Source: an uncultured Desulfobulbaceae bacterium (GTDB lineage: Bacteria > Desulfobacterota > Desulfobulbia > Desulfobulbales > Desulfobulbaceae). From it: a stretch of DNA of 9,216 bases. This document shows positions 1 through 6,639 of the stretch, in pieces; the stretch's first letter is position 1; each line of letters starts with the position of its first letter. The position numbers and the translations under genes are program-made. The notes under the pieces are model-generated. The model saw nothing but the letters and a program-made list of their open reading frames with translations. It had not been told where the DNA came from and searched no databases. The stretch covers positions 1 to 9,216 of the forward strand of contig CAMYOP010000241.1 of assembly GCA_947260045.1 (NCBI GenBank). The letters run 5' to 3'.

Positions 1-330
1 TAGGTGTAATATTGCCCACCATCTTTCCTGCTCTTGATGGTTGTTCTTCGGATATACATGAGAACGAATGTGGCATAAAAAAGACCCCATGTCAACCTAA
101 CTTAATAATTTATGGCACTACAAAATGAATCAAAAGGCTCACTGATTAATCTTCCGTAATTTTAATTTTTGCTGTTAACAAAAAACCTTCATTTCAGATA
201 AGTTTGATAATGAATCGCAAAAAGTTGGGGTAAGGTCAGATGAATAACTTGTTTAAACTATAGTGTCTTAAAGTATGCAGGGATTAACTCTTTATAGCCT
301 CTTACCAAGGTAGGCTTTCCTAACCAGAAG
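1..330. other. Left-edge stretch with no convincing gene
   Basis: Two short frames run off the left edge. On the plus strand, frame 3 is open from base 3 to a TGA at 126-128 (41 codons, with cysteines near its end); it could be the C-terminal tail of a gene lying mainly outside the window. On the minus strand, an ATG at 74-76 opens a 25-codon frame off the edge. Neither shows a family signature, so I do not call a CDS. From about 130 to 330 the DNA is A+T-rich and stop-rich. A weak bulged stem around 309-325 (GGTAGG/CCTAACC) lies just past the stop of the minus-strand gene but has no T-run, so it is not called a terminator. Confidence 0.4.
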
Positions 331-2046
331 TTAAAATAGAAGATTATAAATGGGAGAAAGAATCACTTTTTTATTTAGTGCAGAACCACTCCGTAAGAAA
401 TTACCCCTGGCCGTAGGCCACAGGAGCATATTTTCCGCTGACCCCGGGACCGAATAGATAAACATACCTGCACCAAAAGTCTGGACAAGAATCTCAAGGG
501 TGCCATCTCCATCTATGTCCATGATTGTAGGGGCAGCCGGGGCGCCCTTTCCATTACCATTTGTCCCCTGTACCGGAAGCTGTAAATCATGGAGCACATT
601 CCCTTTATTATCAAGAACCATGAGATAGCCATGGGCTTGCCCTGGTTTAATATTATTGGGGTCACCATAGGTGGTCAGAATCAATTCCGGCTGATTATCC
701 TTATTAAGATCGGCCACTGTGATTTCAGAGGCATACATAAGAGCTCGACCATGGCGAATATTGCGTTTCCATAGGCTCTTCGCATCTGCTGAAATACAAT
801 AAATATAACCATCATGAGCACCGTAGAGAATTTCTGGTTTGGTATCTCCGCTGATATTGACAATGGTTGGAGCTGGAGGGTTGGGTGGTGGATACCACGA
901 ATGTCCACTACGACTTAAAGGAGCACCGGAAGATGGGAGCTTATTCCAGCCCGGAAGTCTTTTTGCAGTTTCAGCACCATCACCATAAGACCCCTGCAAG
1001 ACCATCATGGAATGATGTTTGGTTTTATACGGAACGTGTTTTTCAACATTAGAAATACTGACAACCTCACTCTTTCCATCCTGGTTAATATCAACAACCG
1101 AGGGAGGTGAGTCTGTCCACTGCATCCACTTATTATAACTTGGATGGGGCCAGAATCCTGTATGGAGGTGATAATGATTATGTTCAACATCTGCGTCAAA
1201 CCAGCGAATAAATTGCCCCCAGTTAAGACGATTGCCGTTGTATTGGGAGGATCGGTTGGAGAAATAGGGTGACGCCAGCATGGACACCCCTGTATGCTCA
1301 AACACATTTATCTGATGATTATCAAAAGTAACCACTATCTCCTGGAAAGGATCATCATCAAGGTTACCAATTCCTACATTGAGACCATAACAACCGTACC
1401 CATTGTTTCCCTGTCCATTGACATTCTTATCATTTCCAGGACCGCTTGCTGTATTATATCTTGGCCAGGCTTTGAAACTGAGCCCAGGTGGCTGATAGCG
1501 AGTACCGTCAGGATTAAAAACAAACACCTGAGCGCCATTTGGCATGGTTTGGGTTGTTGTAGCCACGATCTCGATGCTTCCATTGCCATCCAAATCGCCA
1601 GCAGCAAGACCCCGCACTTCCGGACATTGGCCAGCCGAGCATGTTGAGGCTGGCCAACCTGATTTTACTTTCAAATTATTATTACGCCATTCATATGCAG
1701 CAACTTTTCCGTTATTACTGCCTACCACAATCTCGTATATACCGTCTCCATCCAGATCAGCACAAACTGCCGGCGCATAAATACGACCTTCATGGGAATG
1801 CGAAGAGCCAGAAGGCGCTTTTGCCAGCTCATTGCCATTATGATCCCAGACAAAGATATCATAAAAAGTACCAATGATTTTTCGACTCCCCGTACCAAGA
1901 TCATGGACAATGGGAGAACCAAACCAGGATGTCCCTGTCCACTTGATATTTTTTTTGAGTAAAGGCTTACTGACAGGTGCCGCTTGAGCATCGAAAGCTG
2001 AGACAATCATGCTTAAAATAAAGATAAAAATATATAGTCGTTTCAT
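331..2046 (-). CDS. Secreted FG-GAP/VCBS-repeat beta-propeller protein
   Basis: The 571-residue product starts with a Sec signal peptide (MKRL, hydrophobic core to about residue 18, likely cleavage after AQA at 21-23). Eight repeat units follow, each with an Asp-rich turn then a strand of the EIVV type. The turns begin near residues 49, 97 (DLDGDG), 151 (DLDGNG), 228 (NLDDDP), 319 (DINQDG), 397 (NISGDT), 446 (DLNKDN) and 510 (DIDGDG). FG-GAP/VCBS repeats form calcium-binding beta-propeller blades, as in integrin alpha chains and many bacterial surface proteins; I infer a secreted propeller here. The first and sixth copies lack full calcium-binding loops. Residues 284-301 form a histidine-rich insertion. 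Six cysteines or so (95, 136, 141, 219, 417) could form disulfides. The end (LLWPTARGNFLRSG) resembles the closing motif of related proteins. The start is fixed by the signal peptide, although its Shine-Dalgarno is weak. The ligand is unknown; adhesion or polysaccharide binding is only plausible. Confidence 0.9.
   Translation of the reverse strand: MKRLYIFIFILSMIVSAFDAQAAPVSKPLLKKNIKWTGTSWFGSPIVHDLGTGSRKIIGTFYDIFVWDHNGNELAKAPSGSSHSHEGRIYAPAVCADLDGDGIYEIVVGSNNGKVAAYEWRNNNLKVKSGWPASTCSAGQCPEVRGLAAGDLDGNGSIEIVATTTQTMPNGAQVFVFNPDGTRYQPPGLSFKAWPRYNTASGPGNDKNVNGQGNNGYGCYGLNVGIGNLDDDPFQEIVVTFDNHQINVFEHTGVSMLASPYFSNRSSQYNGNRLNWGQFIRWFDADVEHNHYHLHTGFWPHPSYNKWMQWTDSPPSVVDINQDGKSEVVSISNVEKHVPYKTKHHSMMVLQGSYGDGAETAKRLPGWNKLPSSGAPLSRSGHSWYPPPNPPAPTIVNISGDTKPEILYGAHDGYIYCISADAKSLWKRNIRHGRALMYASEITVADLNKDNQPELILTTYGDPNNIKPGQAHGYLMVLDNKGNVLHDLQLPVQGTNGNGKGAPAAPTIMDIDGDGTLEILVQTFGAGMFIYSVPGSAENMLLWPTARGNFLRSGSALNKKVILSPIYNLLF
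1144..1197 (-). other. Histidine-rich insertion in the FG-GAP protein
   Basis: Codons 284-301 encode DADVEHNHYHLHTGFWPH, which has His at 289, 291, 293, 295 and 301 plus acidic residues. It lies between the fourth (228) and fifth (319) propeller motifs, where spacing is wider than elsewhere (91 residues against about 50-78). The alternating HxHxHxH pattern puts side chains on one face of a strand. A metal site is a possible inference, not shown. Confidence 0.5.
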
Positions 2047-2179
2047 TATTCTTTTTTGTTACCTATAAGTGATTTATACAACTTTCCTGGGGAGAAATAT
2101 AACTGACTTTATAAGGCATTACATCACAAAGCTTTAGGAGGCATCTTCGACAACGAACGAATAAAAGCTTGTTTTATGG

Positions 2180-2207
2180 TTGAAATTTAGAAAAAAAATG
2201 TTATAGT
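2180..2207 (+). promoter_or_regulatory. Predicted sigma70-type promoter of the 640-aa secreted repeat gene
   Basis: TTGAAA at 2180-2185 (-35) and TATAGT at 2202-2207 (-10) are separated by 16 bp. Both boxes are one or two mismatches from consensus. Transcription would start near 2214, giving a leader of about 90 bases that contains two hairpins before the start codon at 2306. No equally good promoter is seen on the opposite strand for the divergent FG-GAP gene. Confidence 0.55.
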
Positions 2208-2220
2208 AAACAGCCTCGAC

Positions 2221-2273
2221 AGGTTGGGTCACAACCTTATTTAATAGCGAATCATAAGAATGTATATTCTTAT
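2221..2273 (+). promoter_or_regulatory. Two consecutive hairpins in the 5' leader of the 640-aa gene
   Basis: The first is AGGTTG (2221-2226), loop GGTCA, CAACCT (2232-2237): six perfect pairs. The second is ATAAGAAT (2254-2261), loop GTAT, ATTCTTAT (2266-2273): eight perfect pairs. Both lie between the predicted promoter and the Shine-Dalgarno AAAGAGG at 2291-2297. They could be protein operators, mRNA-stabilising leader structures or control elements. No known riboswitch class is recognised. Confidence 0.45.
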
Positions 2274-2305
2274 CGTCCGCAACCAGTTTCAAAGAGGCAA
2301 TCATC

Positions 2306-4228
2306 ATGAAACTCCTGCTGACTGTTCTTCTTGCTATTTTCTTTTATTTTCCTCTCCCTTTACATGCCTTTGAATACGAATATGCCAAGCCAAGTTATGA
2401 CAGTGGCTGGCATACTATTAACCAGGGACAAAAAATAAAATTCAACCATAATATCGGTGGCAGTGTGGGCGATTATGTTGTCGATATGCAGTATCGCAAT
2501 GATCAACTTGCCAATCTCCAACATAAGCGCTTACACAACAGATTTTATGGCAGTCAGTTGAAAAACGGCACAATTGGAGGGATTTCCTGGCATGGTCTCA
2601 ATACAACTTCAATAACAACTCATAGAGGCGTGAGCGATGATGATTGTCAGGAGGTCAGGGTCAGGATCTGGAAAATTACAGGTGCTGATTACGACAGCGG
2701 CTGGAAACCCTATCAAAAAGGAGATGTAAAAGTTCTGGCCCATAATTTAGGCGGCAAAATTGATGAGTATGTCGTTTATATGGAATTTAAAAGTTTAAAT
2801 TCAATACTGGCTCTTGGAATACATCAAACGTATTATGGAGGCGCTACAGATACAAGTGGGCCACAGAATGAACATTATGGAGCGCAATGGGCCAGACTAA
2901 CTTCTAAAAACATTACAGTAGCCAGAATGGCCAATGATGCCTTTGCCGATCACATTCGTATCAGAATATATCGCATGAAATATCCTGATTACGATTCTGG
3001 TTGGCAGACAATCAACCAGGGCCAGGAACTAATCCTAAATCATGGTGTCAACAACCCGTTCAGTGATTTTACCGTATACCTTGAATTTAAGGATCCTGAC
3101 AATAACGCAGGCATTAACCATGTCTATTTTGGTGGGCTGGAGACAGGGAGCAGCTGGCAGGGTGCAGCTATCAAAAACCTCACAGGCTCATCCATAACAC
3201 TCTACAGAAACACAAATGACCCCATTGCTGACGAGATGCGGGTCAGAATATGGAAGTGTTCTGCCCCAAAATATGAAAGTGCTTGGGTTCCTGTGCAACA
3301 AAACAGCCTAGTTACTTTGACTCATGGGCTTCCAGGTTCAGTTACTGATGATTATGTTGTAACCTTAGAGGGTCGAACTACTGCAGGGACAATCCATAAT
3401 CAATTTATTGGCGGCACAGATGTAGCTGATATCCCCCCCAATACTCCATCCCCTTTTATCAGCCAGGGTATGTATTGGTTTGGCTTTAACAACCAAGATA
3501 TTTCTGTCAAGCGAGAAGCAAATGATGCAGATGCGAAAAAGGTAAGAGTCAGGATATGGATTCCACCAAAAGCGGATATAGACTCTGGCTGGATTGATCC
3601 CAGGGACGCTCTAAAAAATCCAGTCACTTTCAATAGTCTCGGAGGTGATCCAGATGATTATTTTGTCTACGTGGAGGGTAAGGATGAAAATTTTGGTGGT
3701 AAAGCAAGGAATCAATACCATTTAGGGGGAGACAGCTATTTTGTAGCAAATAGTGGTTTTAACGAGTCAGGATTTTCTTATTCTAACCTCACGACCACAT
3801 CTGTTACTCTTAATGTTGGAGCTTTCACCCTAAGTGAGAAAGTGCGAATCCGGATATGGAAAAAGAAAAATGGCCGCCTAACTATTGCATCACTCAACCA
3901 GCCAGCTGAAGGGACACACAATTTTGTGTATTCGAACCTGTCTGTGACAAATACTGTTTTTAACCTTCAATTCACCTACAATATAGCTTTCGGTATCTCA
4001 AACAAATTGATTGGCGGAGTGTGGTCAATCCCTACTGAACCTACGGGTTTTCATGGAGCATATTGGATGAGATCTGATACCCAGAAACAAGGCATGATTA
4101 TAACAGACGATGGGTTTAGCAAAATCAATCTTTATGCTTGGGATGTTAGCTGGAAAGCAAAACAGGCAATGCCTAAAAATTTTTTCTGGCCGATGTTTCA
4201 GCCAGCCATAAACAGTGGTAAGAAATAA
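2306..4228 (+). CDS. Secreted protein of tandem ~98-residue beta repeats
   Basis: The 640-residue product has a Sec signal peptide (residues 1-21, likely cleavage after LHA). The rest is almost entirely tandem repeats starting at residues 31, 129, 229, 323 and 425. Each opens with a Y-[DE]-S-[GA]-W motif. Then come an H/N-x-x-GG turn, a Y-x-V-x-x-E strand, a GG turn, an S-I-T strand and a closing V-R-[VI]-R-I-W strand (117-122, 217-222, 311-316, 413-418, 513-518). A sixth, decayed copy runs from about 520 and ends INLYAW (607-612). The pattern of strands suggests a beta-sandwich chain of the kind used in surface, tail-fibre-like or lectin proteins. The SGW opening and general strand order recall H-type lectin domains, but this is a guess. 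AAAGAGG at 2291-2297 is well placed before the ATG. It is divergent from the FG-GAP gene. There is no catalytic motif, transmembrane anchor or sorting signal. I do not recognise a named family. Confidence 0.9.
   Translation: MKLLLTVLLAIFFYFPLPLHAFEYEYAKPSYDSGWHTINQGQKIKFNHNIGGSVGDYVVDMQYRNDQLANLQHKRLHNRFYGSQLKNGTIGGISWHGLNTTSITTHRGVSDDDCQEVRVRIWKITGADYDSGWKPYQKGDVKVLAHNLGGKIDEYVVYMEFKSLNSILALGIHQTYYGGATDTSGPQNEHYGAQWARLTSKNITVARMANDAFADHIRIRIYRMKYPDYDSGWQTINQGQELILNHGVNNPFSDFTVYLEFKDPDNNAGINHVYFGGLETGSSWQGAAIKNLTGSSITLYRNTNDPIADEMRVRIWKCSAPKYESAWVPVQQNSLVTLTHGLPGSVTDDYVVTLEGRTTAGTIHNQFIGGTDVADIPPNTPSPFISQGMYWFGFNNQDISVKREANDADAKKVRVRIWIPPKADIDSGWIDPRDALKNPVTFNSLGGDPDDYFVYVEGKDENFGGKARNQYHLGGDSYFVANSGFNESGFSYSNLTTTSVTLNVGAFTLSEKVRIRIWKKKNGRLTIASLNQPAEGTHNFVYSNLSVTNTVFNLQFTYNIAFGISNKLIGGVWSIPTEPTGFHGAYWMRSDTQKQGMIITDDGFSKINLYAWDVSWKAKQAMPKNFFWPMFQPAINSGKK
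2396..4141 (+). repeat. Five full and one degenerate protein-level tandem repeats
   Basis: Units fall at 2396-2671, 2690-2971, 2990-3253, 3272-3559 and 3578-3859, plus a decayed unit at about 3863-4141. The period is 94-102 codons. Similarity is clear in protein (opening SGW or SAW, closing RIRIW) but low in DNA, so the duplications are old and held by selection on structure. Unit 4 has a longer loop with a proline-rich stretch (residues 372-383). Unit 6 has lost both signature motifs. Confidence 0.8.
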
Positions 4229-4272
4229 TTTACTAAAACTATATTTGATTACCACTAAAGCTCAGTTAACAC

Positions 4273-4391
4273 CGGGAGACAGATCGGAGTCTAGCGCTTA
4301 CCTAAATTTTTCCTAAGCCTAAGGGGACCGAATTTTTTTCGCGTATTATCAGCGAAAATTATTCTGTCTCCCGAATAATAACGGAAAAATA
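4273..4391 (+). repeat. Dispersed palindromic element, copy 1 (REP/MITE-like)
   Basis: Bases 4280-4391 match the reverse complement of 6676-6785 at roughly 85% by eye with a few one-base gaps, including long identical blocks around CAGATCGGAGTCT and CGAATTATTCT-type arms. The core is a stem-loop: 4323-4342 (GGGGAC then GAATTTTTTTCGC) pairs imperfectly with 4352-4372, leaving a loop of about 9 bases. CGGGAGACAG (4273-4282) and its exact reverse complement CTGTCTCCCG (4364-4373) frame most of the element. GGGGAC-type palindromes of this sort are often linked in other genomes with REP-associated Y1 transposases; no such transposase is in the window. It may also end transcription from the 640-aa gene. 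Confidence 0.75.
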
Positions 4392-4406
4392 AAACAGATT
4401 TAAAGG

Positions 4407-4443
4407 ACATGTACTTCAGGCAATTATTACCTGAAGTACATGT
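4407..4443. repeat. Perfect 14-bp inverted repeat with 9-base loop
   Basis: ACATGTACTTCAGG (4407-4420) is followed by loop CAATTATTA and by the exact reverse complement CCTGAAGTACATGT (4430-4443). It sits between two convergent genes, where a bidirectional terminator would be expected. Neither side has a proper T-run: the plus side continues GAGGTTATC, the minus side CCTTTAAATCTGTTTTATTTTT. It could be a terminator of weak type, an mRNA 3'-end stabiliser or a small mobile palindrome. Confidence 0.7.
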
Positions 4444-4569
4444 GAGGTTATCACAATTAAGAAATTGCAGAAAAGTTAACAAGCCGATTGGTATTTTTTA
4501 TTAAACGAATTTTTCTTTCAGTACCACTTTTTTTCCACATTACATTCCTAAGATTTTTTAACTTAATTT

Positions 4570-5226
4570 CTATTTTTTAGAATATTGAGCAATGAGTTCA
4601 GATTGGATCAGTTGTTTCAGCTGCTGGTAGCCAAAGGTCTGGAGAGGCTTGCCATTGACGAAAAATCCTGGCGTTTTCCGGACATTGAGTGTTTGGGCGT
4701 CTGCCAGGTCCTGCTCAATTATTTTGACATATGCAGGATCATTCATGTCTTTTCTGATCTGTTCCAAATCCAGCCCTGCCTGGGGAAGAAACTGCCATAT
4801 CTTGTCTGGCTGAGGATTATGATGACTGGCCCATTGTGGCTGGGATTTGTACATGACATCCAGGGTCTCCCAGTATTTGCCCTGCTTCTTGGCTGCCTCA
4901 AGAATTTTTACAAAATATTCTGCGCCATCATGAAAAGGAGCATAGCGATAGACGAGCTTAATCTTTCCAGGATAATTATTAATTATATCTTTAACTAAAG
5001 GCGAAAATGCTGCACAGGTCTCACAGGCTGGGTCCATAAATTCTACCAGGGTGACTTTTGCACTATCACTTCCATATTGCATGGAGTGTGGCCTGATAAA
5101 TAGTTCGTTATTTTCCTGAGCATAGGAGCCAATGGTATCTACCTGCTCTTTTTTGTATTTAGAACTTATGATTAAAAAGGCCAAAACCAAAACAAGGCAT
5201 GAAACCCCAAACATTACATATTTCAT
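4570..5226 (-). CDS. Membrane-anchored DsbA-family thiol:disulfide oxidoreductase
   Basis: The 218-residue product has an N-terminal hydrophobic anchor (about 4-20) followed by charged residues, and no clear cleavage site or lipobox. A thioredoxin-fold DsbA domain follows from about residue 48 to 210. The strand VTLVEFMDPACETC carries the catalytic pair C68-x-x-C71 (CETC). The helical insertion spans about 100-170, and the cis-proline loop KTPGFFVNG has Pro186. The family oxidises or isomerises cysteines of exported proteins in the periplasm. It starts 2 bases after the stop of the dsbB-like gene, with Shine-Dalgarno AGGAG (5236-5240) inside that gene's end. The two are therefore one operon and probably translationally coupled, and DsbB would be its re-oxidant. 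The dipeptide ET between the cysteines differs from PH of Escherichia coli DsbA and fits the Thioredoxin_4/BdbD-like branch. Confidence 0.9.
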   Translation of the reverse strand: MKYVMFGVSCLVLVLAFLIISSKYKKEQVDTIGSYAQENNELFIRPHSMQYGSDSAKVTLVEFMDPACETCAAFSPLVKDIINNYPGKIKLVYRYAPFHDGAEYFVKILEAAKKQGKYWETLDVMYKSQPQWASHHNPQPDKIWQFLPQAGLDLEQIRKDMNDPAYVKIIEQDLADAQTLNVRKTPGFFVNGKPLQTFGYQQLKQLIQSELIAQYSKK

Positions 5227-5228
5227 CT

Positions 5229-5669
5229 TTATGATCTCCTCTTCAAGATAACTAAAAGGGCTAATACGACTGAAAACGAAAGCAAAGAAAGCATTGGAAT
5301 GCTCAAAAAACCAAACAGATCAATGTATTCTTCAGTACAGGACACTCCCCGACTGCATGGTTGAATAGACTCTGGAATAATTCCAGCATATAAGAGGTTG
5401 TGATAGATGGCTGTAAGCCAACCAGCAATAGCCAGTGGCAGTGCATACTTCACAACACTTTTATCAAAAGGAAAAAGCCCAACAGCAAGAATTATCACCA
5501 AAGGAAATAAAAATATTCTCTGGTACCAGCATAAAACGCAGGGAGCAAATTCCATCACATGACTGAAAAACAGACTTCCCGTGGTTGAAACAGCTGTAAT
5601 GAGCCAGCAAAGAAAGAGAATGTTCCAGTTGAGATTGGATGATTGAGCTTGGTGGGTCATATAAGACAA
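5229..5669 (-). CDS. DsbB/BdbC-family disulfide bond formation protein
   Basis: A 146-residue integral membrane protein with four predicted helices (about 14-33, 49-66, 72-92, 117-142). C44-V-L-C47 lies after helix 1 and is followed by WYQR, the typical DsbB/BdbC signature. The second redox pair C105/C111 is in the loop between helices 3 and 4 (CSRGVSC). The family passes electrons from a DsbA partner to quinones. It is the first gene of a pair with the DsbA-like gene. The start is uncertain: TTG at 5667-5669 gives MSYM, while ATG at 5658-5660 three codons later gives 143 residues; neither has a clear Shine-Dalgarno, and I slightly prefer the ATG. The length is usual for the compact BdbC-like branch. 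Confidence 0.9.
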   Translation of the reverse strand: MSYMTHQAQSSNLNWNILFLCWLITAVSTTGSLFFSHVMEFAPCVLCWYQRIFLFPLVIILAVGLFPFDKSVVKYALPLAIAGWLTAIYHNLLYAGIIPESIQPCSRGVSCTEEYIDLFGFLSIPMLSLLSFSVVLALLVILKRRS

Positions 5670-5719
5670 CGCTATAAAATGAATTGCTGAAAGACTGACT
5701 GTTTTACTTAAAGGCCACT

Positions 5720-5747
5720 ATAATGACATGTTGAAATTAATAGTCAA
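5720..5747 (-). promoter_or_regulatory. Possible promoter of the dsbB-dsbA operon
   Basis: On the minus strand TTGACT (5742-5747) is followed 16 bp later by CATTAT (5720-5725). An alternative -10, TATAGT (5717-5722), is closer to consensus but 19 bp away. The site lies about 50 bases upstream of the dsbB start and downstream of the preceding gene's predicted terminator, which fits an independent operon. Confidence 0.45.
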
Positions 5748-5768
5748 CAGTTTTGACTTCAGCCATTG

Positions 5769-5816
5769 AGAAAAACAAAGGCCTGATTTGCCAGTGCTCT
5801 CTAGTAGCAAAAGGCC
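5769..5816 (-). terminator. Rho-independent terminator of the zinc-ribbon membrane gene
   Basis: Read on the minus strand, GGCCT and TTTGC (5807-5816) pair with GCAAA (5787-5791), then AGGCC (5780-5784) with a 2-base bulge. This makes a ten-pair stem with a loop of 15 bases, followed by TTTGTTTTTC (5770-5779). It begins 16 bases after the stop of the gene ending at 5832. It separates that gene from the dsbB promoter. Confidence 0.6.
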
Positions 5817-5831
5817 AATTACTGACAGAGA

Positions 5832-6497
5832 TTACCTGACCTCTCCGATCTCTTTGATGATTGCTGCTGCAATGAATTGTTTGGCGTCACTTTTTAGCGT
5901 GCTTCCAAAAACAAAATCAGCCTCACCATTTCGAATCAAAATACCTTTCTGGTAGACGTTATTTACGCGTACCTTGGTCGCACGCATGGAGACCAGTGTT
6001 TCCCTGTCGTAGGTGAAATACCTTGTCCAGCCAAGTGACCCCACCCCAACAAAAACTGTTCCTGCACCTCTGCTCAACGTTATTTTCCATCCTCCGAGCA
6101 GGAGGAAAAGGATGGCAGTCAGCATAATTATTGTTCCAAAGAGAAATGGAAGACCAAAGAGTGATGCGGCAAGGTCAAATTCACCTTTTATAAGCTGGGA
6201 ACCGTATATACCATACATTGATAGGCCAGACCAAAAGGCAGCAAAGGGGATCAAGAAGAACAGAATAGGAGAGAGTTTACGGTAAATAATGGTTTTTCCA
6301 CCCCTGAAATTCTCTTCTGTTTTTATAGAGCGAGGGGGCTTCTCCAGTATATCCAAAGAAATTTCAGCTGAGCCGCTTATTATAGAAAATGCACTTGTCC
6401 GATCGCAGGAACGACAAAGAGCAAGGTCGGTTGCGACACTCACGTCATCTGTTGAAATGTTAGACTGACAAAATGGACATTTATAGAGGGGCTGCAA
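5832..6497 (-). CDS. Zinc-ribbon, two-helix membrane protein of unknown function
   Basis: The 221-residue product begins with a zinc-ribbon-like segment: C7-x-x-C10 and C28-x-x-C31, a four-cysteine metal site. A linker with KPPRSIK (53-59) leads to a hydrophobic hairpin of two likely membrane helices (about 77-97 and 108-136). The C-terminal part (about 137-215) is strand-rich (WKITLSRGAGTVFVGVG, then W157-TRYF) and may be PH-like, but this is inferred from pattern only. I recall similar uncharacterised proteins in proteobacteria and myxobacteria with the order cysteine ribbon, PPxxI, two helices, beta domain; no function is known to me. The start is TTG at 6495-6497, supported by AGGAG (6504-6508) 6 bases upstream and by the ribbon beginning at once; no in-frame ATG competes. 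A terminator follows. Confidence 0.8.
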   Translation of the reverse strand: MQPLYKCPFCQSNISTDDVSVATDLALCRSCDRTSAFSIISGSAEISLDILEKPPRSIKTEENFRGGKTIIYRKLSPILFFLIPFAAFWSGLSMYGIYGSQLIKGEFDLAASLFGLPFLFGTIIMLTAILFLLLGGWKITLSRGAGTVFVGVGSLGWTRYFTYDRETLVSMRATKVRVNNVYQKGILIRNGEADFVFGSTLKSDAKQFIAAAIIKEIGEVR

Positions 6498-6639
6498 AAC
6501 ATTCTCCTTTCTTATTGACCTGGCATTAGAGGTAAATATGTAACAACGTCACCTTGCCGGACAATCTAGTTCAAATGGCTGGTCATATATCTAGTTATTT
6601 GTAATTACTAGCAAAGATCAGTTTTCTTAAAAATGGAGT

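Larger units (their letters stand above)
4229..4569. other. Intergenic region between convergent genes, with repeat element and hairpin
   Basis: This 341-base gap separates the plus-strand 640-aa gene from the minus-strand dsbA-like gene. It contains one copy of the dispersed palindromic element (4273-4391) and a perfect 14-bp inverted repeat (4407-4443). The rest (4444-4569) is A+T-rich with T-runs and no gene. A 63-codon minus frame here is an accident of the palindrome. Confidence 0.6.

Noticed and set aside
309..325. Stem GGTAGG/CCTAACC as terminator of the FG-GAP gene
   Set aside because: Short, with a bulge, and no T-run follows on the minus strand.
589..1877. Several open frames antisense to or overlapping the FG-GAP gene
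   Set aside because: They are shadows of the 331-2046 coding frame; none has a signal peptide, domain or plausible ribosome site.
2221..2305. Cyclic-di-GMP (GEMM) or other known riboswitch in the 640-aa gene leader
   Set aside because: The two stems do not carry the conserved GEMM bases or a tetraloop-receptor arrangement, and no other known class fits.
4291..4482. 63-codon minus-strand ORF in the 4229-4569 gap
   Set aside because: It lies across the dispersed palindromic element and the 14-bp inverted repeat, has no ribosome site or family signature, and is better explained by the repeats.
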